A stretch of DNA of 64,000 nt from Saccharopolyspora indica (GTDB lineage Bacteria; Actinomycetota; Actinomycetes; Mycobacteriales; Pseudonocardiaceae): the NCBI RefSeq assembly GCF_027853965.1, contig NZ_JAQGLB010000005.1, positions 124,001 to 188,000 of the forward strand. The letters run 5' to 3'. The notes under the pieces are model-generated. The model searched no databases. It was given only the letters and a program-made list of their open reading frames with translations, and was not told the DNA's origin. Numbering within the stretch: position 1 is the first letter of the stretch; every line of letters begins with the position of its first letter. The translations under genes were made by a program, and so were the position numbers. Positions 24,749 to 35,373 of the stretch are shown piece by piece.

Positions 24749-25678
24749 ATGACCGCACAGCTGGACCGCACCCAGGTCGAGGTCGTCAAGCTCGGCGCGC
24801 ACATCGGGGCGCGCATCGACGGCGTCCGCCTCGGCGGTGATCTGGACGCGGGCGCGGTGGCCGAGATCCGCGCCGCGCTGCTGGCCCACAAGGTGATCTT
24901 CTTCCGCGACCAGCACCACCTCGACGACGCCGGGCAGCTGGCCTTCGCCGAGCTGCTGGGCGAACCCACGCTGGCCCACCCCACCGTCAAGGGGCGCGAG
25001 CACGCCAACGTCCTGCCCATCGACTCGGACTACTCGAAGGCCAACAGCTGGCACACCGACGTCACCTTCGTCGACCGCATCCCGGCCATCAGCCTGCTGC
25101 GCGCGGTGCGGCTGCCCTCCTACGGCGGCACCACCACGTGGGCCAGCACGGTGGCGGCCTACGAGAAGCTGCCGGACTCGCTGCGGGCGCTGGTGGACCG
25201 GTTGTGGGCGGTGCACAGCAACTCCTACGACTACGCGGCGAACATCGACGAGCAGCGCACCGGCGGCGTCGACGTGAAGTTCCAGGAGTACCGGAAGGAG
25301 TTCGTCAACGACGTCTTCGAGACCGAGCACCCGGTGGTGCGGGTGCACCCGGAGACCGGTGAGCGCTCGCTGCTGCTGGGCCACTTCGTGCGGCGCCTGG
25401 TGGGCCTGACCAGCCCGGAGTCGGCGGCGCTGTTCCAGCTGCTGCAGAACCGGGTGGTCCAGCTGGAGAACACCGTCCGCTGGAACTGGGCGGACGGCGA
25501 CCTGGCGATCTGGGACAACCGGGCCACGCAGCACTACGCGATCGCCGACTACGACGACCAGCCGCGCCGCCTGCACCGCATCACGCTGGCCGGCGACGTC
25601 CCGGTCGGCGTCGACGGCGTCCGCAGCACGACCCGCACCGGCGACGCCTCGCACTACTCCTCCGTGGCCGGGGCCTGA
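24749..25678 (+). CDS. TauD/AtsK-family Fe(II)/2-oxoglutarate dioxygenase
   Basis: A 309-residue dioxygenase that should oxidatively release sulfite or sulfate from a sulfonate or alkyl sulfate, using Fe(II), O2 and 2-oxoglutarate. The facial triad is His102 and Asp104 (WHTDVTF) with distal His276 ([11 protein letters not shown]), followed by the Arg that binds 2-oxoglutarate. The ATG at 24749 has a GGGAGGA site. It diverges from the ROK-ABC-sulfatase operon, which supports a shared role in organic sulfur use. Taurine, alkyl sulfate and 2,4-D-type substrates cannot be told apart by sequence alone. Confidence 0.88.
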   Translation: MTAQLDRTQVEVVKLGAHIGARIDGVRLGGDLDAGAVAEIRAALLAHKVIFFRDQHHLDDAGQLAFAELLGEPTLAHPTVKGREHANVLPIDSDYSKANSWHTDVTFVDRIPAISLLRAVRLPSYGGTTTWASTVAAYEKLPDSLRALVDRLWAVHSNSYDYAANIDEQRTGGVDVKFQEYRKEFVNDVFETEHPVVRVHPETGERSLLLGHFVRRLVGLTSPESAALFQLLQNRVVQLENTVRWNWADGDLAIWDNRATQHYAIADYDDQPRRLHRITLAGDVPVGVDGVRSTTRTGDASHYSSVAGA

Positions 25679-25718
25679 CGCGCGTGTCGCATCCGGCGGT
25701 GCTGGGTACTGCGGAGGC

Positions 25719-27131
25719 GTGGAGCTCGTCGAGGAGACGCCCTTCCGGTTCCGGATCGAGCCGCACGGTGCGATGCGGGTGCCCGGCGTGGTGTTCGCAT
25801 CGCGCCGGCTGCTGCCGCCGAAGGACGACGGCTCGCTGGTCCAGGTGGCGAACGTCGCCGCGCTGCCGGGCATCGTCGGCGCCTCCTACGCGATGCCCGA
25901 CATGCACTGGGGCTACGGCTTCCCGATCGGCGGGGTCGCCGCCACCGACGTCCGGGCGGGTGGAGTGGTCTCGCCGGGCGGGGTCGGGTTCGACATCTCG
26001 TGCGGCGTGCGCTTGCTGGCCGCCGACCTCGAGCGCTCGGACTTCCACAGGGTGGCCGAGAAGGTGCTCAACGGCCTCAGCCGGGCGACTCCGCGCGGAG
26101 CCGGGCGAGGAGCCGTGTGGCAGCTGTCCCGCGACGGTCTCGAACGCCTGCTCGCCGAGGGATCGCACTACGCGGTCGAGCGGGGTTGGGGCGTGCAACG
26201 CGATCTGGAGCGCTGCGAGGACGGCGGAGCGGTCGCCGACGCCGAGCCCGGCCGGGTCAGCGCCCGCGCGCTGGACCGCGGGCTCGGCCAGGTCGGCAGC
26301 CTCGGTTCGGGCAACCACTTCCTGGAGGTGCAGGCCGTCGACGAGATCTACGACGAGGTTCTGGCCGGGGCCTTCGGGCTGCACCCGGGCCAGGTGTGCG
26401 TGATGATCCACTGCGGCTCGCGGGGACTGGGCCATCAGATCTGCACCGACCACGTGCGGCGGATGGACGAGAGCATGGCCGATCACGGCCTGTCGGTGCC
26501 CGACCGGCAGCTGGCGTGCGCTCCGGTGGACTCCGCGGCGGGCCGGGCCTACCTGGGCGCGATGGCCGCCGCGGCGAACTACGCCCGCGCGAACCGGCAC
26601 GTGCTCGGCGTCGCGGCCGGTGAGGTCCTGCGGGAGGCCACCGGCCGCGGACTGGACCTGGTCTACGACATCTCGCACAACCTGGCCAAGATCGAGACGC
26701 ACGAGGTGGGCGGGCAGCGCCGCACGCTCTGCGTGCACCGCAAGGGCGCCACCCGCGCGCTGCCACCCGGTCACCCCGAGCTGCCGCCGGGCCTGCGGGA
26801 GGCCGGGCAACCGGTCCTCATCCCGGGCTCGATGGGCACCGCTTCCCACGTGCTGGCCGGGGTCGCCGGTGGCGACGCGTTCCACTCGACCTGCCACGGG
26901 GCCGGGCGCACGCAGAGCCGCCACCAGGCCGTTCGCACGATCGATGCGCGGCAGCTGCGGCGGGAGCTGGAGCACAGCGGCATCGTCGTGCGCGGGAGTT
27001 CCGCGCGTGGGCTGGCCGAGGAAGCGCCGACCGCGTACAAGGACGTCGACGCGGTGGTGGCCGTCGCCGAGGGCGCCGGACTGTGCCGCAGGGTGGCCAG
27101 GCTCGTGCCGTTGGGCGTGGTGAAGGGGTGA
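25719..27131 (+). CDS. rtcB: RNA-splicing ligase RtcB
   Basis: A 470-residue RtcB that joins 2',3'-cyclic phosphate or 3'-phosphate RNA ends to 5'-OH ends with GTP and Mn(II). Likely Mn ligands are Cys95 (FDISCGVR), His200 (GSGNHFLE), His231 ([10 protein letters not shown]) and His320 (DISHNLAK). The guanylylated His is His393 in TCHGAGR. The GTG start is only 1 nt after a GGAGG sequence, which is unusually close, but it gives the family-typical [11 protein letters not shown]-terminus. It is translationally coupled to archease. Confidence 0.93.
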   Translation: MELVEETPFRFRIEPHGAMRVPGVVFASRRLLPPKDDGSLVQVANVAALPGIVGASYAMPDMHWGYGFPIGGVAATDVRAGGVVSPGGVGFDISCGVRLLAADLERSDFHRVAEKVLNGLSRATPRGAGRGAVWQLSRDGLERLLAEGSHYAVERGWGVQRDLERCEDGGAVADAEPGRVSARALDRGLGQVGSLGSGNHFLEVQAVDEIYDEVLAGAFGLHPGQVCVMIHCGSRGLGHQICTDHVRRMDESMADHGLSVPDRQLACAPVDSAAGRAYLGAMAAAANYARANRHVLGVAAGEVLREATGRGLDLVYDISHNLAKIETHEVGGQRRTLCVHRKGATRALPPGHPELPPGLREAGQPVLIPGSMGTASHVLAGVAGGDAFHSTCHGAGRTQSRHQAVRTIDARQLRRELEHSGIVVRGSSARGLAEEAPTAYKDVDAVVAVAEGAGLCRRVARLVPLGVVKG

Positions 27132-27538
27132 GCGGTGGCTTCCGCTTCCTGCCGCACACGGCCGACGTCCGGTTCGAGGCGTGGGGCACCACCCGCGAGG
27201 AATGCCTCGCCGAAGCCGCCTGCGCGCTGATCGCAGCATTCGCGGAGGTCCCCGGAACGGCCCCGGCCCGAACCACCTCCGCGGAGATCGACGGCGGTGA
27301 CGAGCAGCTGCTGCTCGCCGCGCTGGACGAGATCATCTACCGGCTCGACGCCGGGGGCACCGTGCCGCGGTCCGTCGAAGCCCGGCCCACGCCGACCGGC
27401 CTCGCGCTCGATCTGTCCGAAGTGGACGTCGATCGCGTGCGCTTCACCGGAGCCGCGCCGAAGGCGATCTCCCTGCACGGGTTCTCCTTCGCCCACGACG
27501 AGCACGGCTGGCGGTGCACCGTCACGGTGGACGTGTGA
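27128..27538 (+). CDS. Archease (RtcB activator)
   Basis: A 136-residue archease, which speeds RtcB guanylylation and turnover. The N-terminal [16 protein letters not shown] and the acidic C-terminal strand ([20 protein letters not shown]) are characteristic, with the metal-binding Asp in HTADV. The GTG start overlaps the rtcB stop as GTGA (4 nt), so the pair forms an operon. The longer open frame starting inside rtcB is not used. Confidence 0.92.
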   Translation: MSGGFRFLPHTADVRFEAWGTTREECLAEAACALIAAFAEVPGTAPARTTSAEIDGGDEQLLLAALDEIIYRLDAGGTVPRSVEARPTPTGLALDLSEVDVDRVRFTGAAPKAISLHGFSFAHDEHGWRCTVTVDV

Positions 27539-27541
27539 GCC

Positions 27542-28342
27542 CTACTCCTCGGTGGCGAAGCGCAGGTAGCGTTCGGCGGAGCGCTGGACGATGCGGTCCG
27601 CACCGGCCGGGATCACCGTGCCCCACCAAGCGCCGTAGAGCGCCTCGAAGCGGTAGGGCTCCAGCAGCCGTGCGGCCCGGCGGACCACGCTGGGCCGCTC
27701 CGGGATGTAGTTCGGGTAGCTGTACATGAAGGCCACGTGCGTGCGGTCCGGGATGACCTGCACGATGTCGCCGCTGAACAGCGAGCCCGCACCGCGCTCC
27801 CAGTGCAGCACGGTGCCGCCCGCGAAGTGCACGCCGAGGTTGAGCAGCGTCAGGCCGGGCGCCAGCTGCCGGGTGGTGCCCTCCCACAGCTGGATCGCCG
27901 GGTCCGGCCTGCCGATCCACTGCTGATCGCTCGCGTGCAGGTGCACCGGGGCGTCGAAGGCGCGGGCCCACTCGACCACCGTGGTGTAGTAGTGCGGGTG
28001 GCTGATCGCGATTCCGGCCAGCCCGCCGAGGTCGTTGACCGTCTCGACGATCTCGTCGTCCAAATAGGACAGGCAGTCCCACAGGAAGTTCCCGGCCTCG
28101 GTGCGCAGCAGCAGCGCGCGCTGACCGATGGCGAACCCCGGTTCGCAGCCGATGCCCAGCACCTCGCCCTCGTCGCGGATCAGCGCGGTGCGCTCACCGG
28201 AGCGGAGCGCCTCCAGGTCGGTCCACCGCTGGCCGCCTGCCGGAACGTACTGCCGTTCGTCCTCGCAGACCGGGCAGTCGGGCCGCGGGTGGGAGTACTG
28301 CATGCCGCATGTCGCGCAGATCGGCAGCGGAGTGGCTGGCAT
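27542..28342 (-). CDS. Metallo-beta-lactamase-fold hydrolase with zinc ribbon
   Basis: A 266-residue protein. A short zinc ribbon (CATCGMQYSHPRPDCPVC) opens the protein. An MBL-fold domain follows with a variant HxHxxH motif, SHPHYYTT, and later His and Asp candidates (GVHFAGGTVLHWERGAGSLFSGDIVQV). The second half of the motif lacks the usual Asp-His pair, so metal stoichiometry and activity are uncertain. It ends 3 bp after the archease stop on the opposite strand. Confidence 0.78.
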   Translation of the reverse strand: MPATPLPICATCGMQYSHPRPDCPVCEDERQYVPAGGQRWTDLEALRSGERTALIRDEGEVLGIGCEPGFAIGQRALLLRTEAGNFLWDCLSYLDDEIVETVNDLGGLAGIAISHPHYYTTVVEWARAFDAPVHLHASDQQWIGRPDPAIQLWEGTTRQLAPGLTLLNLGVHFAGGTVLHWERGAGSLFSGDIVQVIPDRTHVAFMYSYPNYIPERPSVVRRAARLLEPYRFEALYGAWWGTVIPAGADRIVQRSAERYLRFATEE

Positions 28343-28441
28343 CGTGGTCGTTCCTCTCGCACTTCGGTCGCAGGCAGCCAGCGTAACGCCGGGAGCGGAG
28401 CTCGCGGTGCGCGCGACCAGCGCGCACCGCGAGTCCCGGCC

Positions 28442-30037
<1,596 letters not shown>

Positions 30038-30132
30038 GTTTCCTCCGAGGCGGATTCCCCGCGGCACGGCAGGGCGCAACCCCTGGGCAGGCGGTGGAAT
30101 CCGGAAAAGAAGTGCGTTCAACGACCGACGGA

Positions 30133-30170
30133 CTCAGGTGCGGACCGGCTCATGGCCGTCCGGCACCGAG
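30133..30170 (-). promoter_or_regulatory. Long imperfect hairpin between leader peptide and ABC-F gene
   Basis: ctcaggtgcggaccggc and its partner gccgtccggcaccgag pair with a few mismatches around a 4-5 nt loop. It begins 10 nt after the leader peptide stop, where a stalled ribosome would disturb it. It may act as terminator, pausing element or part of an antiterminator switch. Confidence 0.45.
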
Positions 30171-30180
30171 GTCGGCGCTC

Positions 30181-30204
30181 TCAGAGGAAGTAGTGGAATC
30201 GCAC
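30181..30204 (-). CDS. Seven-residue leader peptide MRFHYFL
   Basis: GTG-CGA-TTC-CAC-TAC-TTC-CTC-TGA encodes MRFHYFL. Upstream, TACCGT ends 7 nt before the GTG, so the message may be leaderless. Short aromatic-rich leader peptides in front of ABC-F or erm genes typically sense ribosome-targeting antibiotics by drug-dependent stalling. Because the ORF is very short, chance occurrence is possible; its position before a hairpin and an ABC-F gene is the main support. Confidence 0.5.
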   Translation of the reverse strand: MRFHYFL

Positions 30205-30280
30205 GTCGACGACGGTAGCAGACCGCAGTTCGGCGCTGCACGTGATTTTCGCCCCGGTGCCGTTCCCAGGGCGACCGACC

Positions 30281-31069
30281 CTACGGTGCGCCGATGGCGT
30301 CCAGGCTCTCCGGCAGCACCTGGCCGCCGTCGACCACGATCGTTTGACCGGTGATGTACCCGGCTTCCCTGCTGGCCAGGAACAGCGCGGTGTAGCCGAT
30401 GTCGGCGACCGAGCCGATCCGGCCCAGCGGCACCGACGCGGACATCCGGCGCAGGTAGTCCTCGCCCAGGTCGTCCAGCCCCTCGGTGCGGATGTTGCCG
30501 GGCAGCACCGCGTTGATGGTGATGCCCTTGGCCGCGAGCTCGAGAGCGGCGGACCGGATGAAGCCCAGCTGGGCGGCTTTGCTCGCGCCGTAGTGGCTCC
30601 AGCCGGGGACACCCGTGATCGGCCCCGTGATCGACGAGGTGACCACGATCCGGCCCAGGTCGGATTCGGCGAGGGCGTCCAGGCACGCCTGCACCGAGTA
30701 CACCGTGCCGTTGAAGTTGGTCGCCATCACCCGCTGCAGGCCTTCCGGGGTCATGCTCGGCAGCGGGTCCTCCGGGAACACCCCGGCGTTCGCGCACAGC
30801 ACGTCGATCCCGCCGAAGCGGCGGACCGTTTCCGCCGCCGCGGCGCGGCAATCCTCGGGTTCGGCGGTGTCGGCGGCCAGCCAGGCCACCTGGGCGCCCT
30901 CCGGCGCCCGGCCCGAGAGCTCGTCGGCGGTGCTCGCCAACGCGTCCTCGTCCCGGCCGGTGATCAGCACGTTGCAGCCAGCCTCGGCGAAGACCGCGGC
31001 CACGCCCTTGCCGATCCCCCGGCTCGCGCCGGTGACCAGCACCCGGCTCCCTGCAAGCGACTTCAGCAC
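30281..31069 (-). CDS. Short-chain dehydrogenase/reductase
   Basis: A 262-residue SDR with the nucleotide site [14 protein letters not shown] motif (CANAG) and catalytic Ser/Tyr/Lys (TSSITG...YGASK). A VDGGQ C-terminal segment is FabG-like. The Arg after the TGAS loop and GRDEDAL suggest NADP(H) use. The GTG at 31067-31069 is preceded by a GGAGGAGAGG stretch. It is probably monocistronic; the substrate is unknown. Confidence 0.87.
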   Translation of the reverse strand: MLKSLAGSRVLVTGASRGIGKGVAAVFAEAGCNVLITGRDEDALASTADELSGRAPEGAQVAWLAADTAEPEDCRAAAAETVRRFGGIDVLCANAGVFPEDPLPSMTPEGLQRVMATNFNGTVYSVQACLDALAESDLGRIVVTSSITGPITGVPGWSHYGASKAAQLGFIRSAALELAAKGITINAVLPGNIRTEGLDDLGEDYLRRMSASVPLGRIGSVADIGYTALFLASREAGYITGQTIVVDGGQVLPESLDAIGAP

Positions 31070-31260
31070 GGTGAGAACCTCTCCTCCAGCATCCGCACGG
31101 GCAGCGGCGGCCGCTCGCGAAGCGGTGCGGGAACTGCGAGCCGGGCCGAGCTGCGAACGACAAGATCATATCCCGGCGGCCGGGTCGCGCAACGTCGTCG
31201 GCGAACCCGGCGCTCGGGGAAATCCCGTTGTGCAGCAACAACGTTGTGCGCGAATGCTGG

Positions 31261-32679
31261 TCAGGCCGATCCTGCTGCGGCCCGCTTCGCGGAGCGGGCC
31301 GGGGTCCGGAGCGAGGCCACGACCACCGCACCGAGGATCGACAGCGCTGCGGAGACGACCGCCGCCCAGGTCATGCCGGACGCGAATTCCCCGGCAGGGC
31401 CGCCACCGCCGGGCGCCATCGTCAGCACCGCGGCGACCAGCGCGATCCCGACCGACGAGCCGAGGTAGCGGGCGGTGTTGTTCGCTCCCGATCCCATCGC
31501 CACCTGGTTCGGCGGCACGCTCTGCACCGCCAGCCCGGCCAAGGAGGCGTTGGCGATCCCGCTGCCCGCACCGGCCAGCACGAGTCCGGGGACCAGCTGC
31601 CACCACGCCGACTGCACGCCGATCCCGATCAGGGCCAGCTGGCCGAGCCCGCACAGCGCCAGCCCGCCCGCGATCTGGTTGCGGGCCTCGATGCGGCCGG
31701 TCAGCCGGCGCGCCTGCGGCGCGACCAGGAAGGACACGCCCGCCCACACGCCGAACAGCACGGCGCTGGCCAACGGACTGAGGCCGAGCACCTGCTGCAC
31801 CGCTATGGGCACGTAGGTCATGAACCCGACCACCGCCGCCCCGGTCACCAGCGCACCGGTGGTCGCGGCCAGGAATGCCGGTCTCTTCAGCAATCCCAGG
31901 TCGAGCATCGGGTCGGCGGCCTTGCGCTCCACCCGCGCGAACGCCACCAGCAGCACCAGCGCCGCGGCCAGGCAGACCAGGACGTGCGGGCGGGTCCAGC
32001 CGCCACGGCCCTCGGTGAGCGCCGCGACGAGGAAGGAAAGCCCGCCACCGAGGGTCATCACACCGGCCAGGTCGAGCTTGCGCGCCCGCTCGCTGCGGGA
32101 CTCCTCCAGCGACAGCGCCGCCCACCCGGCCAGGAGCAGGGAGAGCGCGGCGATGATCCAGTAGGCCAGCGTCCAGTCCGCGACCTTGTTCAGCAGCGCG
32201 GAGAACACCGGGCCGATGGTGATGCCCCCGCCCACCATCGCACCCCACAGGCCGGTGGCCCGCGCCCGCTCCGGCCCGGGCGGGAAGACGTGCCCCAGCA
32301 GTCCGAGGCCGGCGGCCAGCAGAGCGGCGCTCGCACCGCCTTGGACGACGCGGGCCAGCACGAACACCAGCGCGGTCGGCGCCATCGCGCACATCGCGCT
32401 GGCCAGGCCGAGCAGTACGCCGCCGGTCACGAAGACCCGCTTGCGGCCGAAGCCGTCGGCGAGGCTCCCCGCGACGAGCAGGAACGCGGCGAGACCGACG
32501 CTGATGCTGCTCAGGATCCAGGTCTGCCCCGAAGCCCCGGAATCCAGCTCCGCGCCGATGATCCGCACGGTGACCATCGGAGCGGTGAAGTTGATGAGCA
32601 CGAGCAGGGTCGCCGCGCACGAGATCGCAAGCGTCGCACGGGTGATCGCGGAACGATCGACCGCGGGTTCGGTCGTCAC
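31261..32679 (-). CDS. DHA2-type MFS multidrug exporter
   Basis: A 472-residue membrane protein with about 14 helices. The motif A segment GSLADGFGRKRVFVTGG lies between helices 2 and 3, and the antiporter motif C-like GLWGAMVGGGITIGPVFSALL in helix 5 marks proton-coupled drug export of the EmrB/QacA type. GTG 32677-32679 has a GGGAG site; the open frame extends upstream across the divergent promoter but is not coding there. It is divergent from an HxlR regulator that probably represses it. Confidence 0.87.
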   Translation of the reverse strand: MTTEPAVDRSAITRATLAISCAATLLVLINFTAPMVTVRIIGAELDSGASGQTWILSSISVGLAAFLLVAGSLADGFGRKRVFVTGGVLLGLASAMCAMAPTALVFVLARVVQGGASAALLAAGLGLLGHVFPPGPERARATGLWGAMVGGGITIGPVFSALLNKVADWTLAYWIIAALSLLLAGWAALSLEESRSERARKLDLAGVMTLGGGLSFLVAALTEGRGGWTRPHVLVCLAAALVLLVAFARVERKAADPMLDLGLLKRPAFLAATTGALVTGAAVVGFMTYVPIAVQQVLGLSPLASAVLFGVWAGVSFLVAPQARRLTGRIEARNQIAGGLALCGLGQLALIGIGVQSAWWQLVPGLVLAGAGSGIANASLAGLAVQSVPPNQVAMGSGANNTARYLGSSVGIALVAAVLTMAPGGGGPAGEFASGMTWAAVVSAALSILGAVVVASLRTPARSAKRAAAGSA

Positions 32680-32735
32680 TGCTGCTCCCAGGATTCGGCG
32701 GCTGAAGGCTCTCGGGCTCAACCGTAGCAGCAGAA

Positions 32736-32750
32736 GTTCAATGAATGAAC
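32736..32750. promoter_or_regulatory. Candidate HxlR operator
   Basis: GTTCAATGAATGAAC is a 5-bp inverted repeat with a 5-bp spacer in the divergent MFS/hxlR promoter region. A further half-site GTTCAA lies 20 bp away at 32757. HxlR dimers often bind such spaced repeats. Confidence 0.5.
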
Positions 32751-32790
32751 CTACGAGTTCAACCACCGAATCGGATGGTAGGGTGACCTC

Positions 32791-33336
32791 GTGGGATTGG
32801 GACGCGACTACACCGGCCAGGACTGCTCGCTGGCCCGCGCATTGGAAGTCGTCGGCGAGCGCTGGACGCTCCTGGTGCTCCGGGACTGCTTCTACGGCGT
32901 GCGGCACTTCCGCGACTTCCAGGCGCACCTGGACATCCCGCGAGCCGTGCTGACCGCCCGGCTGAAGACCTTGGTCTCCGAGGGCCTGCTCGAACGGCAC
33001 CCGCACGGCACCGAGGTCCACTACCTGCTCACCGAGCGCGGCATCGAGCTCTGGCCGACCGTCTACACGCTGGCGCGGTGGGGCGAGCGCTGGTTCTCCC
33101 CCGGCGGTGCCCGGCGGATCTTCAGCCACGCCACCTGCGGCACCGACCTCACCGCCACCGGATCGTGCCCGGCGTGCGACACCACCCCCGCCCCTGCCGA
33201 CATCACCGCCCGGCAGGGCCCCGGAGCGGACCCGACCCTGCGCGACGACCCAGTCAGCGAAGCACTGCGCCGCGGCCCGCACCGACTGCTGACCGCCCTG
33301 AACCCGGAACCCGCCTACAGAGCACCGGACAGCTGA
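32791..33336 (+). CDS. HxlR family transcriptional regulator
   Basis: A 181-residue regulator. Residues 10-105 form the HxlR winged helix: CSLARALEVVGERWTLLVLR, FRDFQAHLDIPRAVLTARLK and LLTERGIELWPTV. A Cys-containing C-terminal extension (HATCGTDL...CPACD) is common in the two-domain subgroup. TAGGGT at 32779-32784 lies 6 nt before the GTG, so the gene is probably leaderless and autoregulated. It diverges from the MFS exporter. Confidence 0.87.
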   Translation: MGLGRDYTGQDCSLARALEVVGERWTLLVLRDCFYGVRHFRDFQAHLDIPRAVLTARLKTLVSEGLLERHPHGTEVHYLLTERGIELWPTVYTLARWGERWFSPGGARRIFSHATCGTDLTATGSCPACDTTPAPADITARQGPGADPTLRDDPVSEALRRGPHRLLTALNPEPAYRAPDS

Positions 33337-33436
33337 CCGCGGATCGCGCACTTTCGTCGGCTGCGCCACCTAGCATGGCCGGGACAGCACAGTTCACCCA
33401 CTCCGGCCGGCGCCGGAGCCGACCCGGGAAGTGCCC

Positions 33437-33655
33437 ATGTGCCGCAGCATCAAGACCCTCCGCCCGCCTTACGCCGACGAGGTCACCGAGGGTGACGTCC
33501 GCGCGGCGGCGTTGCAGTACGTCCGCAAGATCTCCGGGTTCCGGCAGCCCGCCGCGCACAACGCCGCGGCGTTCGAGCAGGCCGTCGACGAGATCGAGCA
33601 GGCCACCGCGAAGCTGCTGGCGTCGCTGCAGGTCCGGGGCCAGAGCCGCGCATGA
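33437..33655 (+). CDS. DUF2277 family protein
   Basis: A 72-residue protein starting MCRSIKTLRPPYADEVTEGD and containing ALQYVRKISGFRQP, the DUF2277 signature. Function is unknown. ATG 33437 is preferred to GTG 33431 because it gives the family-typical start. Its stop overlaps the thioesterase ATG (ATGA), opening a four-gene coupled operon. Confidence 0.88.
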   Translation: MCRSIKTLRPPYADEVTEGDVRAAALQYVRKISGFRQPAAHNAAAFEQAVDEIEQATAKLLASLQVRGQSRA

Positions 33656-34050
33656 CCGACACCTTCACCCACCGGATCCGGGTCCGCTACAGCGAGTGCG
33701 ACCAGCAGGGCGTGGTGTTCAACGGCCACTACATGTTCTTCTACGACGTCGCGGTCGTCGAGCTGTTCCGCGCCCGGATCGGCTCGTGGCAGCAGGTGCT
33801 GGAGCGCGGCGCCGACCTCGTCGTCGCCGAGACCCGCTTGCGCTACCGGGCACCGGCGCGGTTCGACGAGGAGATCGACATCTCGCTGCCGGTCACGCAC
33901 CTGGGCACCACCAGCATGGTCATCTCCCCGCAGTTCCACCGCGACGGCAGGCTGCTGACCGACGGCGAAGTGCGCCACGTGTTCGTCGACCCGGCCACCG
34001 GGCAGAAGACCCCGATCCCCGAAGAAGTCCGCAGCGCGCTTTCGGCATGA
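33652..34050 (+). CDS. Hot-dog fold acyl-CoA thioesterase
   Basis: A 132-residue 4-hydroxybenzoyl-CoA thioesterase-like protein with the signature RVRYSECDQQGVVFNGHYMFFYDVA, whose Asp is the usual catalytic residue. It should hydrolyse acyl-CoA thioesters in the cytoplasm. It overlaps its neighbours on both sides by 4 nt, so expression is linked to the DUF2277 and HTH genes. Confidence 0.88.
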   Translation: MTDTFTHRIRVRYSECDQQGVVFNGHYMFFYDVAVVELFRARIGSWQQVLERGADLVVAETRLRYRAPARFDEEIDISLPVTHLGTTSMVISPQFHRDGRLLTDGEVRHVFVDPATGQKTPIPEEVRSALSA

Positions 34051-34277
34051 CCGCGCACCGGTGGCGCACCCCGTTCGGGCGGGTCGTCGCGCGCCGCCTC
34101 GGCCACCCCTGCACCGACCACGTCTCCTTCGCCACCGCGGGGGCGATCCTGGGCATCACCCGCCAGGGCGTGCACGACCTGGTCAACCGCGGCAAGCTCG
34201 ACCGCCACCCGGACGGCGGCGTGCACACCGCATCGATCCGCGCGCGGATCGACCACATCTCCGGAGGCAGCGAGTGA
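34047..34277 (+). CDS. Small helix-turn-helix protein
   Basis: A 76-residue protein with an excisionase/MerR-like DNA-binding helix pair: FATAGAILGITRQGVHDLVNRGKLDRHPDGGVH. Its ATG overlaps the thioesterase stop (ATGA) and its stop overlaps the hydrolase GTG (GTGA). Its target is not evident; coupling suggests regulation of this operon. Confidence 0.78.
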   Translation: MTAHRWRTPFGRVVARRLGHPCTDHVSFATAGAILGITRQGVHDLVNRGKLDRHPDGGVHTASIRARIDHISGGSE

Positions 34278-35185
34278 ACGACGTCCTGATCGACTCCCCG
34301 GGCACCCGGATCGCCGCCCGCGACCACGGCGGGAACGGGCCCGCAGTCGTGCTGCTGCACGGTGCGGGCGGAAACCTGCTGGCGTGGCACAACTTCGCGC
34401 CGCTGCTCACCGCCGAGCACCGGGTGATCTCGGTGGATCTGCGCGGCCACGGGCACTCCGGGGACGGGCCGTGGACGTGGGACGACGTGCTCGACGACCT
34501 CGAAGCGCTGGCCGGGCACTTCGGGCTGTCCCGCCCGGCCGTCGTCGGACACTCCCTGGGCGGCATGATCGCCGCGCTGTGGGCGCTCCGGCACCCCGAC
34601 TGCCCGGCCGCCATCAGCCTCGACGGCCACCGCGCGGCCCTCACCCACCCGGAGAACTACGCAGGACTGCCGGACGAACAGCTGCACGCGCAGCTCGAAC
34701 GCTTGCGCGCCGTGTTCGACGCGCAAGCCTCAGCAGCGGGGCAGCCGATGAGCGCCGAGCAGGCCGCCGCGGTGCTGGAGCAGCAGCGCGCCTTCGCGGC
34801 GCAGGCCGGGATCGACGTCGAGCACTGGATCGAGCAGACCCGGCGCGGCTGGCAGGTGCACGACGACCGAACGCTGGCCCGGCCCGGCCCGGAGCTGCTC
34901 GAATCGCTGCGCAACAGCCCCGAATTCCTCGACGCCCTCCCGGTCTTCGCCGAGCTCGGCAGCCCCTTCCTGCTCGTCCTGGCCACCCGGTTGACCGGTT
35001 TCCCACCGGAGTTCACCGATCTGATGCGGGCATTGCAGGAAGGCCTGCGCCGCGACCTCGCCCGGCTCACCGCCCAGCGGCCCGGAGTCGAGGTCCAGGA
35101 GGTCGACGCCAGCCACGGCATGGTCTTCGAAGCCCCCGACGAGATCGCCGAGATCGTGCTGACGTTCCTGCGCGACCACCGCTGA
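34274..35185 (+). CDS. Alpha/beta hydrolase
   Basis: A 303-residue alpha/beta-fold hydrolase. The oxyanion strand ends in LLHGAGGN, the nucleophile elbow is GHSLGG and the catalytic His lies in DASHGMVFEAP. A helical lid (about residues 135-200) is rich in Gln and Ala. The GTG start overlaps the HTH gene stop by 4 nt. Substrate unknown. Confidence 0.87.
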   Translation: MNDVLIDSPGTRIAARDHGGNGPAVVLLHGAGGNLLAWHNFAPLLTAEHRVISVDLRGHGHSGDGPWTWDDVLDDLEALAGHFGLSRPAVVGHSLGGMIAALWALRHPDCPAAISLDGHRAALTHPENYAGLPDEQLHAQLERLRAVFDAQASAAGQPMSAEQAAAVLEQQRAFAAQAGIDVEHWIEQTRRGWQVHDDRTLARPGPELLESLRNSPEFLDALPVFAELGSPFLLVLATRLTGFPPEFTDLMRALQEGLRRDLARLTAQRPGVEVQEVDASHGMVFEAPDEIAEIVLTFLRDHR

Positions 35186-35256
35186 TCCCACCCGGCGGCA
35201 CCGCGGCCCGGACGTGGTCCCGCCCTCACGGCAACCGAGGTGGGAGTTGATCGAGC

Positions 35257-35358
35257 GTGCAGACCGCGACGGTCGAGCTGAACGACATCCGGACGCACTG
35301 CTGCGCCGCCGGTTCCCGCCCGCGCAAAGCCGCGGACATCCTCCTCGAAGCCCGCCGC
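35257..35358 (+). pseudogene. Internally deleted alpha/beta hydrolase remnant
   Basis: The first 20 codons match the intact hydrolase at 40537 (both begin VQTAT and share DIRTH.CAAGS). They then jump directly to PRKAADILLEA, which lies near codon 217 of the intact gene. About 600 bp in the middle are missing and the 3' end diverges into the serine hydrolase region. The upstream bases agtTGATCGAG are also shared. The deletion keeps the frame, but no fold can remain. Confidence 0.85.
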
Positions 35359-35373
35359 TACGACGCACCGGCG

